A stretch of DNA of 64,000 nt from positions 233,101-297,100 of the forward strand of contig NZ_CADIJO010000006.1 in assembly GCF_902859705.1 (NCBI RefSeq), written 5' to 3'. Made by a program: the position numbers and the translations under genes. Below the pieces are notes generated by a model. That model had not been told where the DNA came from and ran no database searches. It was given only the letters and a program-made list of their open reading frames with translations. This stretch comes from Achromobacter deleyi. GTDB taxonomy: Bacteria > Pseudomonadota > Gammaproteobacteria > Burkholderiales > Burkholderiaceae_B. Below, one piece after another: positions 1 through 9,210 of this stretch. Within the stretch, counting starts at the first letter, position 1. Each line of letters starts with the position of its first letter.

Positions 1-222
1 CAATTCGCGATAGGTCATGGTGGCCTGCTTGCCGTCCTGCGGCCAGCGCAGCGCGATGCGCTCGCCATGGCCGCGCTCGACCATGGCGTCCACCAGTTCC
101 ACCGCGCAATTGAAGCGCTTGGGATAGGCCACGTCGGGGCCGTCCAGCAGGAATTCTGGCCATTGTTCGCCCGGGGGCAGGTTGTCCCGGGCAAAGGTGT
201 CGATGTGGGCGGATACTTCCAT
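1..222 (-). CDS. AMP-forming aromatic acid-CoA ligase, N-terminal part (probably 2-aminobenzoate-CoA ligase)
   Basis: Only the first 74 codons are inside the window; the gene runs off the left edge. The translation begins MEVSAHIDTFARDNLPP and continues with EFLLDGPDVAYPKRFNCA and GERIALRW, the N-terminal pattern of benzoate/aminobenzoate-CoA ligases of the ANL superfamily; the AMP-binding motifs lie outside the window. The ATG is preceded by AAGGGGA at a good distance. It sits 63 bp downstream of the acyl-CoA dehydrogenase gene on the same strand, as the last visible gene of the cluster. Its expected role is to activate the aromatic acid to its CoA thioester for the fused monooxygenase/reductase at 3142-5493. 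The substrate is inferred from the neighbours. Confidence 0.75.
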   Translation of the reverse strand, partial: MEVSAHIDTFARDNLPPGEQWPEFLLDGPDVAYPKRFNCAVELVDAMVERGHGERIALRWPQDGKQATMTYREL

Positions 223-285
223 GAAATTCCCCTTGCTGCTGCGGTGTGGTTGACTATGCGGAAGGCGGAAGGCTCGATGGCCTCT

Positions 286-1458
286 TTACGCCTTCAGCAG
301 TTCGCGGGCGATGATCAACTTCTGCACTTCGGTGGCGCCTTCGTAGATACGCAGCGCTCTGATTTCCCTGTAAAGCTTCTCCACCGGCATCCCCGACACC
401 ACGCCCGCGCCGCCGAACATCTGCAACGCGCGGTCGATCACGGTCTGCGCCGATTCGGTGGCCGTCATCTTGGCCATGGCCGCTTCGCGCGTGGTGCGTA
501 CTTTCTGCACGTCGCGCATCCACGCGGCGCGGTACGTCAACAGCGCCGAGGCATCGATGGCGGTGGCCATGTCGCCCAGCGCGGCCTGCGTCAGTTGCAG
601 GTCGGCCAGCGTCTGGCCGAACATGCGGCGCGACTTCGAACGCGCCAGGCCTTCGTCCAGCGCGCGGCGGGCAAAGCCCAGCGCGGCGGCGGCCACCGAG
701 GCGCGGAAGATGTCCAGCGTCATCATGGCCAGCTTGAAGCCCTGCCCCGCATCGCCCAGCCGGTGCGACACCGGCACGCGGCAGTTGTCGAACGTGATGG
801 TGGCCAGCGGGTGCGGCGCGATCAGCTCGATGCGCTCCGAGACCTCGAAGCCCGGAGTATCGGCATCCACCACGAAGGCGCTGATGCCGCGCGCGCCCGG
901 GGCCTCGCCGGTGCGGGCGAAGACGCAATAGAAGTCGGCGATGCCGCCGTTGGAAATCCAGGTCTTGGCGCCGTTCAGCACATAGGCGTCGCCATCCAGG
1001 CGGGCCTCGCAGGCCAGCGCGGCCACGTCGGAACCGGCATCGGGTTCGGATAGCGCAAAGGCGGCGATGGCCTCGCCGCGGGCCACGCGCGGCAGGTAGC
1101 GCTGGCGCAATTCGTCAGAGCCCATCAGCGAAATCGCGCCGCTGCCCAGGCCTTGCATGGCGAAAGCGAAGTCGGCCAGGCCTTCGTGGCGTGCCAGGGT
1201 TTCGCGCAGGATGCAGACCGCGCGCGAATCGACTTCCGGCAAAGCGCCGCCCCAGGCGCCGCCCGGGCCGCCCGCCACCGCGTAGCGCAGCCAGCCGGCC
1301 TGGCCCATGGCCTTGACCAGCTTCTTGCAGGCCGCGTCGGCATCGTGGTGGTCCACGTCGCCCAGCGCGCCCTCGCACCAGGCGTCGACCTCGTGCGCCA
1401 ACTGGCGATGGGTCTCGTCGAAAAAGGGCCAGACCAGCCAGCTTGCGTCGCGCATCAT
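286..1458 (-). CDS. acyl-CoA dehydrogenase of the aromatic-CoA cluster
   Basis: About 390 residues, the normal size for the FAD-dependent acyl-CoA dehydrogenase family. The middle domain has the FAD/substrate signature [15 protein letters not shown] followed by [11 protein letters not shown], and the C-terminal helical domain ends in [17 protein letters not shown], where the Glu of EGATE is the usual catalytic base. I start it at the ATG that overlaps the crotonase stop (TGATGATG), with AGGGA just upstream; an earlier in-frame start would add 44 Arg/Gly-rich residues unlike the family. Tight coupling to the crotonase suggests it acts in the beta-oxidation-like steps after ring dearomatisation. 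The exact acyl-CoA substrate cannot be read from sequence. Confidence 0.88.
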   Translation of the reverse strand: MMRDASWLVWPFFDETHRQLAHEVDAWCEGALGDVDHHDADAACKKLVKAMGQAGWLRYAVAGGPGGAWGGALPEVDSRAVCILRETLARHEGLADFAFAMQGLGSGAISLMGSDELRQRYLPRVARGEAIAAFALSEPDAGSDVAALACEARLDGDAYVLNGAKTWISNGGIADFYCVFARTGEAPGARGISAFVVDADTPGFEVSERIELIAPHPLATITFDNCRVPVSHRLGDAGQGFKLAMMTLDIFRASVAAAALGFARRALDEGLARSKSRRMFGQTLADLQLTQAALGDMATAIDASALLTYRAAWMRDVQKVRTTREAAMAKMTATESAQTVIDRALQMFGGAGVVSGMPVEKLYREIRALRIYEGATEVQKLIIARELLKA

Positions 1459-2315
1459 CAATTCCCTTCGAAAACGGGCTTTTGCTTGGCCACGAAGGCC
1501 TCGTAGGCGCGATGGAAGTCGCGCGTCTGCATGCAGATGGCCTGGGCCTCGGCTTCGGCCTCGATGGCCTCGTCCACGCCCATGTTCCATTCCTGGTGCA
1601 GCAGCTTCTTGGTCACGCCGTGGGCAAAGGTGGGGCCGGCGGCCAGTTGCGCGGCCAGCTTGGCGGCGGCTTCCATCAGTTCGCCGGACTCATGCAGCGC
1701 GTTGAAGAAGCCCCAGCTGGCGCCCTCTTCAGCCGTCATGGCGCGGCCGGTGTACAGCAATTCAGAGGCGCGGCCCTGGCCGATCATGCGCGGCAGCAGC
1801 GTGCAGGCGCCCATGTCGGCGCCCGCCAGGCCCACCCGCGTGAACAGGAACGCGGTGCGCGAGGCCGGCGTGCCCAGGCGCATGTCGGACGCCAGCGCCA
1901 CCATCGCGCCAGCGCCGGCGCAGATGCCGTCCACCGCTGCCACGATGGGCTGCGGGCAGGCGCGCATGGCCTTGACCAGGTCGCCCGTCATGCGGGTGAA
2001 GTCCAGCAGTTCAGGCATGCTCATCTTGGTGAGCGGCCCGATGATCTCGTGCACGTCGCCGCCCGAGCAGAAGTTGCCGCCAGCGCCCGTCACCACCACC
2101 ACCTTGATGTCGGTCGCGTACACCAGGGCGCGGAACAGGTCGCGCAGCTCGGCGTAGGAATCGAAGGTCAGCGGGTTCTTGCGCTCGGGGCGGTTGAGCG
2201 TGATGGTGCCGATCTTGCCGTCGGCCGACACCTGCCACAGGAACGTCCGGGCCTGGTAACCGGCCAGCGGGCGCTTGTGGTGTTTCATGGTGTGCTCTTC
2301 GGGCTGGGTGCTCAT
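1458..2315 (-). CDS. enoyl-CoA hydratase/isomerase (crotonase fold)
   Basis: About 285 residues. Crotonase hallmarks are present: [15 protein letters not shown] near the N-terminus, the first oxyanion-hole segment [10 protein letters not shown], and the second oxyanion segment [21 protein letters not shown], followed by a typical C-terminal helical region. I chose the start MSTQPEEHT because GGAG lies 7 nt upstream; an ATG five codons earlier has no ribosome site. It follows the SDR gene and overlaps the acyl-CoA dehydrogenase start, so it belongs to the same operon. The predicted role is hydration or hydrolysis of the partly reduced ring CoA ester in the aminobenzoyl-CoA route; this role rests on context. 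Confidence 0.88.
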   Translation of the reverse strand: MSTQPEEHTMKHHKRPLAGYQARTFLWQVSADGKIGTITLNRPERKNPLTFDSYAELRDLFRALVYATDIKVVVVTGAGGNFCSGGDVHEIIGPLTKMSMPELLDFTRMTGDLVKAMRACPQPIVAAVDGICAGAGAMVALASDMRLGTPASRTAFLFTRVGLAGADMGACTLLPRMIGQGRASELLYTGRAMTAEEGASWGFFNALHESGELMEAAAKLAAQLAAGPTFAHGVTKKLLHQEWNMGVDEAIEAEAEAQAICMQTRDFHRAYEAFVAKQKPVFEGN

Positions 2316-2353
2316 GGTGTCTCCGTTCATGAATGCTGGGGATGGGGGCCGGC

Positions 2354-3145
2354 TCAGCCGGTCATCACTTCACCGCCGTCCACGGCGATGGCCTGGCCGT
2401 TGATCGATGCCGATGCCGGCAAGGCCAGCCAGGCGACCGTCTCGGCCACTTCTTCGGGCTGCACCAGGCGGCCCTGCGGGTTGCGTTCGGCCAGCTTGGC
2501 GCGCGCGGCTTCCGGCGTCATGCCGGTCTTGTCGACGATATTGGCCACCGCGCCGCGCACGATGTCGGTTTCGGTATAGCCGGGGCAGACGGCGTTGACG
2601 GTGACGCCCTTCTGCGCGGTTTCCAGCGCCAGCGAGCGGGTCAGGCCGATGACGCCGTGCTTGGCCGCGCAATAGGCGCTGACGTAGGCATAGCCGATCA
2701 GGCCCGCGGTGCTGGCCACGTTGATGACGCGGCCCCACCTGGCGGCCAGCATGCCGGGCAAGGCGGCCTGGATGCAATGGAAAGTGCCGGTCAGGTTGAC
2801 TGCCAGCATCGACTGCCACAGGGCGGCGTCGGTGCGGTCAAAGCGCTGGCTGACGGCCTGGCCGGCGTTGTTGACCAGCACCAGCACGGGGCCGAGTTCG
2901 GCCTCGGCCTGGGCGAAGGCCTGGCGGACCGAGGCCTCGTCGGCGATGTCGGCGCTGACCGCCTGCACCTGGCCCAGGCTGGCCAGGCTGTCGACGGCGG
3001 CTTCCAGCGCACCGCCGTCGCGGCCCAGCAGCGTGACGCGGGCACCGCGCGCCAGCAGCGCGCGGGCACTGGCCAGGCCAATGCCGCGGGCGCCACCCGT
3101 CACCAGGGCGTGGCGGCCTGCCAGGGGGAGTGCGGACGTACTCAT
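2354..3145 (-). CDS. SDR-family 3-hydroxyacyl-CoA dehydrogenase
   Basis: 263 residues, classical short-chain dehydrogenase size. The NAD(P)-binding motif [10 protein letters not shown] is near residue 16, NNAG is in the middle, and the catalytic set is visible as Ser in NVASTAG and YCAAK (Tyr-x-x-x-Lys). The ATG overlaps the stop of the monooxygenase/reductase gene by four bases (ATGA), which shows translational coupling and fixes the start; the longer open frame would add 55 unrelated residues. By position it should oxidise the hydroxyacyl-CoA made by the crotonase at 1458-2315. Family assignment is firm; the substrate is an inference. Confidence 0.88.
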   Translation of the reverse strand: MSTSALPLAGRHALVTGGARGIGLASARALLARGARVTLLGRDGGALEAAVDSLASLGQVQAVSADIADEASVRQAFAQAEAELGPVLVLVNNAGQAVSQRFDRTDAALWQSMLAVNLTGTFHCIQAALPGMLAARWGRVINVASTAGLIGYAYVSAYCAAKHGVIGLTRSLALETAQKGVTVNAVCPGYTETDIVRGAVANIVDKTGMTPEAARAKLAERNPQGRLVQPEEVAETVAWLALPASASINGQAIAVDGGEVMTG

Positions 3146-5493
3146 TTGATGTCCAGTTGCGCCATGGCGGCGGCGCGCTCGAAGTTGGTTTCCAGCTGGC
3201 GCTTGCCGGCGAAGTACTGGCTGGGCCAGGCCACGTCGCGGTAGCCCACGCGCGCCGATTCGCGCAGCGTCCACGAAGCGTCGGCCAGGTGCGGCCGCGC
3301 CAGGGCGCACAGGTCGGCGCGACCCGAGGCGATGATGGCGTTGGCGTGGTCGGCCTCGAAGATGGCGCCCACCGCGATGGTGGGAATGCCGGCTTCGTTG
3401 CGCACGCGGTCGGCGAACGGGGTCTGGAACATGCGGCCGTAGACGGGCTTTTCTTCCTTGCTGACCTGGCCCGACGAGCAGTCGATCATGTCGGCGCCGG
3501 CGGCCTTGAAGTGGCGGGCGATCTCGACGGCGTCGTCGGCGGTGATGCCGCCCTCGACCCAGTCGCTGGCCGAGATACGCACCGACATGGGCTTGTCTTC
3601 GGGCCAGACGGCGCGCACGGCGTGGAACACTTCCAGCGGGAAGCGCAGGCGGTTTTCCAGGCTGCCGCCGTATTCGTCGTCGCGCAGGTTGGTCAGCGGC
3701 GAGATGAAGCTGGACAACAGGTAGCCGTGGGCGCAGTGCAGTTCCAGCCAGTCGAAACCGGCGGCCTGCGCACGGCGGGCGGCGGCCACGAAGTTATCGC
3801 GCACCTGATCCATATCGGCGCGCGTCATGGCGCGCGGCGTGTCCGACACGCCTTCGATATAAGGCAAGGCCGACGCCGACAGCAGCGGCCAGTTGCCTTC
3901 GGCCAGCGGGTGGTCGATCTTCTGCCAGCCCAGCTGGGTGGAACCCTTGCGGCCAGCATGGCCGATCTGCACGCCAATGCGCGCATCGCTGTTGCCATGC
4001 ACGAAGCCGACGATGCGGGCAAAGGCCTGCTGCTGCGCGTCGTTCCACAGCCCCGGGCACCCCGGGGTGATGCGGGCGTCAGGCGACACGCAGGTCATTT
4101 CGACCATGACCAGCCCGGCGCCACCCATGGCGCGCGCGCCCAGGTGCACCAGGTGGAAGTCGCCCGGCACGCCGTCGGTGCACGAGTACATGGCCATGGG
4201 CGACACCAGGATGCGGTTCTTGAGCCGCACGCCGCGCGCCTGGTAGGGCGTCAGCATGGGCAGCGGGGGCCGCTGGCCGGCCGGTGCCGGGGTGCCGGCA
4301 TGTTCGGCGATCCAGCGCTCGAAGCCTTCGAGCCAGGCCGGATCGCGCAGGCGCAGGTTTTCGTGCGAGATGCGCTGCGAACGGGTGAGCAGCGAGTAGG
4401 CGAATTGTTCGGGTTCGAGTTCTGCATAACGCTCGACGTTTTCGAACCACTCGGTGGAGTTGCGAGCGGCGTTCTGGATTTTCAGCACTTCCACGCTGCG
4501 CACGTCTTCGTAGTGCTTGAGGCCGCGCTCGACACTGCCTTCGGCGCCGCTCAGGCAGCGCGCCAGTTCGATGGCGTCTTCCAGCGCGAGCTTGGTGCCG
4601 GAGCCGATGGAGAAGTGGGCGGTATGGGCGGCATCGCCCATCAGCACGACGGGGACGGCGCGCTTGCCGCGGGCGGTTTCAAGCTGGTTCCAATGCACCC
4701 AGGTGTTGCAGATGACGCGCGGAAAGCGAATCCAGATGGCCGAGCCGCGCAGGTGCGAGGCGTTGCTGATGAGCGCATTGCCATCCAGCCAGGGCGCGAA
4801 CAGCTTTTCGCAGTAGGCGATGCCCTCTTCCTGGCTCATCTGTTCGATGCCGGCGGCCTGCCAGGTTTCTTCGGGCGTTTCGACGATAAAGGTCGACATG
4901 CCGTCTTCATACCGATAGGCATGGGCCTGGAACCAGCCATGCTCGGTCTGGACAAAGGCAAAGGTGAAGGCGTCGAAGACTTTCTTGGTGCCCAGCCAGA
5001 CGAAGCGGCAGCGGCGCTGGTCGATGTCGGGATGGAAGGTGTCGGTGTAGCGGGTGCGAATCTGGCTGTTGATGCCGTCGGACGCGATGACGAGATCGGC
5101 ATCGTATTCACGGGCAATGGCCTGGTCGTCCTGGACGAAGTTCTCGAAGACCAGCTTGACGCCGACGTCTTCGCAGCGCGCCTGCAAAATATTCAACAGC
5201 TTCTTGCGGCCAATGCCGATGAAGCCGTGGCCGCCGCTGCGAATGCTGCGGCCCTTGAAGTGGATGTCAATATCATCCCAATGATTGAAGGCATCGCCAA
5301 TGGTCTGCGCGGAAACCGGGTCCGCTTCGCGCAGGTTCTGCATGGTGGCATCGGAAAACACGACGCCCCAACCAAAGGTGTCATACGGCCGGTTGCGCTC
5401 GATGACGGTAACTTCGTTGGCGGGGTCTTGCAACTTCATGAGCAGACCAAAATACAAGCCGGCGGGACCCCCACCAATGCAGACTATTTTCAT
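3142..5493 (-). CDS. fused FAD monooxygenase / old-yellow-enzyme reductase, 2-aminobenzoyl-CoA monooxygenase/reductase type
   Basis: 783 residues in two domains. Residues 1-390 are a flavin monooxygenase: [16 protein letters not shown] (GxGxxG FAD site), then [26 protein letters not shown] near 290 (GD motif). Residues 400-783 are an NADH:flavin oxidoreductase barrel of the OYE family: [26 protein letters not shown], and later [17 protein letters not shown] and YGGSLENR. Proteins of this architecture are 2-aminobenzoyl-CoA monooxygenase/reductase (known from Azoarcus evansii) and are often database-labelled salicylyl-CoA 5-hydroxylase. The first domain hydroxylates the ring and the second dearomatises it using NADH. 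It leads an operon with SDR, crotonase, acyl-CoA dehydrogenase and ligase. A MarR-type operator lies 62-81 bp upstream of its ATG. Confidence 0.88.
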   Translation of the reverse strand: MKIVCIGGGPAGLYFGLLMKLQDPANEVTVIERNRPYDTFGWGVVFSDATMQNLREADPVSAQTIGDAFNHWDDIDIHFKGRSIRSGGHGFIGIGRKKLLNILQARCEDVGVKLVFENFVQDDQAIAREYDADLVIASDGINSQIRTRYTDTFHPDIDQRRCRFVWLGTKKVFDAFTFAFVQTEHGWFQAHAYRYEDGMSTFIVETPEETWQAAGIEQMSQEEGIAYCEKLFAPWLDGNALISNASHLRGSAIWIRFPRVICNTWVHWNQLETARGKRAVPVVLMGDAAHTAHFSIGSGTKLALEDAIELARCLSGAEGSVERGLKHYEDVRSVEVLKIQNAARNSTEWFENVERYAELEPEQFAYSLLTRSQRISHENLRLRDPAWLEGFERWIAEHAGTPAPAGQRPPLPMLTPYQARGVRLKNRILVSPMAMYSCTDGVPGDFHLVHLGARAMGGAGLVMVEMTCVSPDARITPGCPGLWNDAQQQAFARIVGFVHGNSDARIGVQIGHAGRKGSTQLGWQKIDHPLAEGNWPLLSASALPYIEGVSDTPRAMTRADMDQVRDNFVAAARRAQAAGFDWLELHCAHGYLLSSFISPLTNLRDDEYGGSLENRLRFPLEVFHAVRAVWPEDKPMSVRISASDWVEGGITADDAVEIARHFKAAGADMIDCSSGQVSKEEKPVYGRMFQTPFADRVRNEAGIPTIAVGAIFEADHANAIIASGRADLCALARPHLADASWTLRESARVGYRDVAWPSQYFAGKRQLETNFERAAAMAQLDIK

Positions 5494-5554
5494 TGCCGTA
5501 ATGCTCCATGAAGGGCGATCTGCGAATGACGGGATCGCGGCTTTTTAGGTCTTG

Positions 5555-5574
5555 ATAGTTTAGGCTTGAAATAT
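5555..5574. promoter_or_regulatory. putative MarR-type operator in front of the monooxygenase operon
   Basis: The 20-mer ATAGTTTAGGCTTGAAATAT is an imperfect inverted repeat (14 of 20 positions symmetric). A near-identical 20-mer occurs at 18112-18131 between the MarR gene and the Liv-type transporter (16 of 20 bases the same, both with ATAGTTTAGG). This site lies 62-81 bp upstream of the monooxygenase start codon. That it binds the MarR protein at 18258 is inference from the shared sequence and the shared pathway. Confidence 0.55.
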
Positions 5575-5691
5575 ATACCTGGATGGGGAGGATCGCAAAT
5601 GGGGGAAACGTTTAGTTGAAATGGGGACGGGGTGTTTGGGTTTTTTGCGGGGGTTGGTTTGGGGGCTGGCGGAGGGTGGTCTTCGTGGGTC

Positions 5692-5855
5692 GTCCCTCGC
5701 GGCGGTGGCATGCGGGGCGGGCGCCCACGATTGCGGTCCGGAGCGTTCGCTCCGGACTTCCCCTTCGTCATCTTCGTCCGGGCCTACGGCCCCTCCTTCA
5801 GATTCCCTCGGGCGCATCGAGGTTGCCCGCCCCGCATGCCACCGCCGCGAGGGAC
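5692..5855 (+). repeat. palindromic element, copy A (31 bp perfect arms around a conserved core)
   Basis: Bases 5692-5722 are the exact reverse complement of 5825-5855 (31 of 31). The core between them (about 102 bp) includes a perfect short hairpin at 5736-5757 (GTCCGGAGC / GCTCCGGAC), a second small hairpin around GGGCC-TAC-GGCCC, and the terminal box GATTCCCTCGGGCGCATC. The same core, in opposite orientation, is in copy B at 6393-6553. The whole unit can fold into one long stem with branched tip. No transposase is nearby, so it looks like a non-autonomous dispersed repeat or a structured RNA/DNA element. Confidence 0.85.
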
Positions 5856-6392
5856 TACGCGCGTCTGGGTTCGTCGCGCTGTTAGACCTGTGGTCAGGGC
5901 ATGAGATCTACAGGGTCGCCAAGCCGCGGCCGCGCGGGCGGCCACGTTTGGCATTGCGTTGCTGGAATGTGTTGCGGGTGCGCTGCGCGCTGTTGGAGAT
6001 CGGCTTTCTAGTGGTCCGTCATGTTGGGGGTGGGGCGGTGATGGGCGGCGCGGCGGGGTCCTGCTTGCGCATGCTGACTGTCTCGCGCGCCGCCCATCGG
6101 GCGCTGCACATTCATGTCGAACGCCACGGCATCCGCGCCGCTACAGACCACCAGCGATTCTGATGCCATCTGCTTCGCTCACACGCAAGAGCGACATCTT
6201 GGCGCCACCAGCACCGCCACCCACACGCGAGAGCGGCATCGGCGCACGCAAGACGCCGCGTAAGCTTCGTAAGGCCGCCCGCGCGGCCGGCACGAAGCGG
6301 GCAACGCCCTACCCCGCCCACCCCACTCCGACCGTCGCTATCACGCCAAGCACACCGCCCTCCCCGACGACCGAGGCGAATCCTCATCGTGA

Positions 6393-6553
6393 GCGCTTGG
6401 CGGTGTCGGCGGGCATAGGGCGGGGCGTTAGATGCGCCCGAGGGAATCGGAAGGGAGCCGAAGGCGGACGACGATGACGACGGGGCAGTCCGGAGCGAAG
6501 GCTCCGGACCGCAATCGTAGCCCCGCCCTATGCCCGCCGACACCGCCAAGCGC
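6393..6553 (-). repeat. palindromic element, copy B (34 bp perfect arms around the same core, inverted)
   Basis: Bases 6393-6426 are the exact reverse complement of 6520-6553 (34 of 34). Read on the minus strand, the 93 bp core matches copy A: ACGATTGCGGTCCGGAGC, TTCGCTCCGGAC, TCGTCATC, CGTCCG and GATTCCCTCGGGCGCATC in the same order. The inner hairpin is at 6488-6509. The arms are only loosely similar to those of copy A, yet are perfectly paired here. The element ends 40 bp from the stop codon of the GGDEF/EAL gene, so it may also end or stabilise the sia operon transcript. Confidence 0.85.
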
Positions 6554-6593
6554 GGCTAAAGAACGACAACCGCCCGCACGAAAACAAAAACAA

Positions 6594-9209
6594 TCACCCC
6601 CTAGCTCTCAACCATTCCTCAAGATCCCCCGCCGGCAACGGCGGCGAAAACAAGAACCCTTGTCCTGCTGCACACCCTTGCTCGATCAAAAACCGCCGCT
6701 GCTCCTCATTCTCGATCCCCTCCGCAACAACCGGCAAGCTCAGACTCTCCCCGATCCGAATCACAGCGCTTGTCAGCGCCCGAGCCGCATCGTCGCTCTC
6801 CAGCCCCTGAACGAAACTGCGATCCAGCTTCAGTTCATCGACGATCAAGCGCCTCAAATGCCCCAGGCTTGAATAGCCCGTCCCGAAATCGTCCATCGAC
6901 AGGCGTACGCCCAGGCGGTGGAGTTCAGCGATCGTGCGCAGCGTGCCGGCCGTGGCGTCCAGGACCACGCCTTCCGTGATTTCCAGCATCAGGTCCTGGG
7001 CGGCCAGGCCGAACTCGGCCAGGGTCGCCGCGATCATGCGGGGCAGGTTCAGGTTGTGGAAATTGGTGGCTGACAGGTTCACCGATACCGAAGGGACGCG
7101 CAGGCCGTTGTGGCGCCAGATCGAGAGTTGCGAGCAGGCTTCGCGCACCGCCCAGTCGCCCAGGTCGCCGATCAGGCCGCATTCTTCGGCCAGGGGCACG
7201 AAACGCGCGGGGGAAATGTCGCCCAGCGTGGGGTGGCGCCAGCGGGCCAGCGCCTCGACCCCGTACAGGCTGCCGTTCTTCAGGCCGACCTGGGGTTGGT
7301 AGTGCAGGCGCAGCGCGCGGCCTTCCAGGGCGTCGCGCAGGGCGGCTTCCAGGGCCAGGCGTTCCTGGGCCTGGCGGTTCATTTCGGCGCTGAAGAAGGA
7401 AATGCGGTTGCGGCCCGCGGTCTTGGCCTGGTACATCGCCATGTCCGCATGGCGCAGCAGCGTATCCATGTCGCGGCCGTTTTCCGGGAACACGCTGATG
7501 CCGATGCTCACCGACGGGTTCAGCGTGATGCCGCCCACCACGAAGGGTTGCGCCAGGGCCACCAGGATGTGTTCGGCGGCGGCGGTCAGGCGGCCGTGCT
7601 CGAAATCGGGCATCAACATCACGAACTCGTCGCCCGACAGGCGGCCGACGATGTCGGTGGCGCGGGCCAGGCGGCGCAGGCGCTGGGCGATGTCGCGCAG
7701 CAGCGCGTCGCCGATGGGGTGGCCTAGCGTGTCGTTGACCTGTTTGAAGCGGTCCAGGTCCAGGAACAGCACCGCCACGCGCTTGCGTTCGGGTTCGGCG
7801 CGGGCGATGGCCTGTTCGGCCTGGGCCAGCAGCAGGTTGCGGTTGGGCAGGCCCGTCAGCTCGTCATAGAACGCCAGCTGGCGGATGCGGGCGCGGGCTT
7901 CTTCGCGTTCCAGCGCCAGCGCGCACAGGTAGACGCAGACGTCGACCAGGCGGTGGTGAAAATCGTCGGGCAGGCGGCGTTCGCGGAAATAGAAGCCGAA
8001 CGTGCCGATCACCCGGCCGTCGCTGGACTTGATGGGCGAGGACCAGCAGGCCTTGATGTCTTCCGGCAGCGGCAGGTGGCGGTAGCCGTCCCACAGCGGA
8101 TCGGTGGCGATGTCCGGCACGATCACCGGGCGGCCCAGGAAGGCGGCGGTGCCGCAGGCGCCGGATTGCGGGCCGATGGCTTCGCCGTCCAGCGCGTCGG
8201 CGTAGGCCGACGGCAGGCTGGGGGCTGCCAGCGGGCGCAGCTTGCCGGCCTCGTCCACACGCAGTACGGTCGCCGCCACTTCGGGCGCCAGGCGCTCGAC
8301 CTCGCGGCACACCATGTTCATCACTTCCACCACCGAGGCCTCGTTCACCATGGCCTGCAGCACCCGGCGCTGCAGCACCTCGTGCACCTTGGTGGGCGTG
8401 ATGTCGGTCAGCACGTCGACGATGTTGACCAGCGAGCCGCGCTCATCGAACACGGAGTTGGCCATCACCGAGACCCACAGCGGCTTGCCGCCGCGGTCGT
8501 AGACCAGTACGTCCTTGTGGTAGCCCTCGCGGCAGGCGATGCGGCGGTCGAGTTCTTCGCGGGTGCCGCCGTCGGGGCGGCCGCCGGCCAGCAGTTCGCC
8601 CAGTTCCTGGTTCAGCGCGTCGCCGCGGGCAAAGCCCAGCATGCGCTGGAAGCCGTCGTTGACGTAGACGATGCGGCCGTCGCGGCCCGAGACCGCCACG
8701 GCGTTGCCGGTTTCGTTGATGCCCAGCAGCAGCAGGCGGATTTCTTCCTGGCGTTCGGCATCGGCGATGGATTTGCGGGAAATGACCGAAATGCGGCGCA
8801 CCTCGCCGGTGTCGTCGCGCATCGGCAGGTAGGTGGCTTCGATCCAGAGGGACCCACCATCCTGCCTGCGGTAGCGGCAGGTGCCGGAAAAGAAGTCGCC
8901 GCGGCGCAGCCGGGCCCAGAGGTGTTCGGCGCTGGCGATGCCCTTGCCTTCGTCCATGCTGTCGCACAGCAGGTCGTGGCGCAGGCCGGCGATGTCGTCG
9001 CGGGTATAGCCCACGGCGGCCAGGAAGTTGTCATTCGCGTGCAAGAGGGAGCCAGCCGCGTCGAAATCGAACAGCAGCAGCGCCCGGTCCATCGACGCCA
9101 GGTAGTTGTCCACCTGCCACGCGGCGCCCTGCGGGGCCGCGCTTGAACCACCTGGATGAGAATCAAGCATAAGGGGCTCCATACCGGAAGACTGCGATTC
9201 CGGGGTCAT
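6594..9209 (-). CDS. PAS-PAS-GAF-GGDEF-EAL c-di-GMP enzyme, probably a phosphodiesterase
   Basis: About 871 residues. Two PAS domains occupy roughly 30-285, a GAF domain 290-430, GGDEF 435-595 and EAL 605-870. The GGDEF site reads RLSGDEFVML, a degenerate first Gly, with RATD at the inhibitory-site position. The EAL domain looks complete: VEALARWRHP, SVNLSA, LEITEG, MDDFGTGYSSLGHL, DELKLDRSFV and VAEGIEN. It should therefore break down c-di-GMP, with the GGDEF domain possibly GTP-sensing. I start at the ATG directly after the siaD stop; a TTG seven codons upstream and an ATG nine codons downstream are alternatives, none with a good ribosome site. It is the last gene of the sia operon and no membrane segment is seen. 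Confidence 0.85.
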   Translation of the reverse strand: MTPESQSSGMEPLMLDSHPGGSSAAPQGAAWQVDNYLASMDRALLLFDFDAAGSLLHANDNFLAAVGYTRDDIAGLRHDLLCDSMDEGKGIASAEHLWARLRRGDFFSGTCRYRRQDGGSLWIEATYLPMRDDTGEVRRISVISRKSIADAERQEEIRLLLLGINETGNAVAVSGRDGRIVYVNDGFQRMLGFARGDALNQELGELLAGGRPDGGTREELDRRIACREGYHKDVLVYDRGGKPLWVSVMANSVFDERGSLVNIVDVLTDITPTKVHEVLQRRVLQAMVNEASVVEVMNMVCREVERLAPEVAATVLRVDEAGKLRPLAAPSLPSAYADALDGEAIGPQSGACGTAAFLGRPVIVPDIATDPLWDGYRHLPLPEDIKACWSSPIKSSDGRVIGTFGFYFRERRLPDDFHHRLVDVCVYLCALALEREEARARIRQLAFYDELTGLPNRNLLLAQAEQAIARAEPERKRVAVLFLDLDRFKQVNDTLGHPIGDALLRDIAQRLRRLARATDIVGRLSGDEFVMLMPDFEHGRLTAAAEHILVALAQPFVVGGITLNPSVSIGISVFPENGRDMDTLLRHADMAMYQAKTAGRNRISFFSAEMNRQAQERLALEAALRDALEGRALRLHYQPQVGLKNGSLYGVEALARWRHPTLGDISPARFVPLAEECGLIGDLGDWAVREACSQLSIWRHNGLRVPSVSVNLSATNFHNLNLPRMIAATLAEFGLAAQDLMLEITEGVVLDATAGTLRTIAELHRLGVRLSMDDFGTGYSSLGHLRRLIVDELKLDRSFVQGLESDDAARALTSAVIRIGESLSLPVVAEGIENEEQRRFLIEQGCAAGQGFLFSPPLPAGDLEEWLRARG

Positions 9210-9210
9210 T

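Larger units (their letters stand above)
5494..6593. other. 1.1 kb region without a convincing gene, containing two palindromic elements
   Basis: The region separates the aromatic-CoA operon from the sia operon. It holds the MarR-like site near its left end and the two inverted palindromic elements (5692-5855 and 6393-6553). The open frames crossing it, for example on plus 5621-6163 and minus 6112-6549, are Arg/Ser-rich and include translated palindrome cores, so I do not call them genes. Between the elements is a degenerate 42 bp direct repeat (19 bp boxes at 6180-6198 and 6222-6240, two mismatches). A start-less minus-strand frame ending at 5908 contains an AT-hook-like NAKRGRPRGRG and could be a gene remnant. 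Nothing else was recognised. Confidence 0.6.

Noticed and set aside
3130..5511. A 793-codon plus-strand open frame opposite the monooxygenase/reductase
   Set aside because: Composition is that of an antisense shadow (His, Gly, Val, Arg) and the minus-strand protein has unmistakable FAD and OYE motifs.
5692..5855. Reading the palindrome as the terminal repeats of an insertion sequence
   Set aside because: The span between the arms is only about 100 bp and codes for no transposase, and no target-site duplication was evident.
5621..6549. Overlapping open frames on both strands of the gene-free gap containing CGPERSLRTSPSSSSSG-like text
   Set aside because: This text is the translated core of the palindromic elements and appears from both copies; no ribosome site or domain supports a protein.
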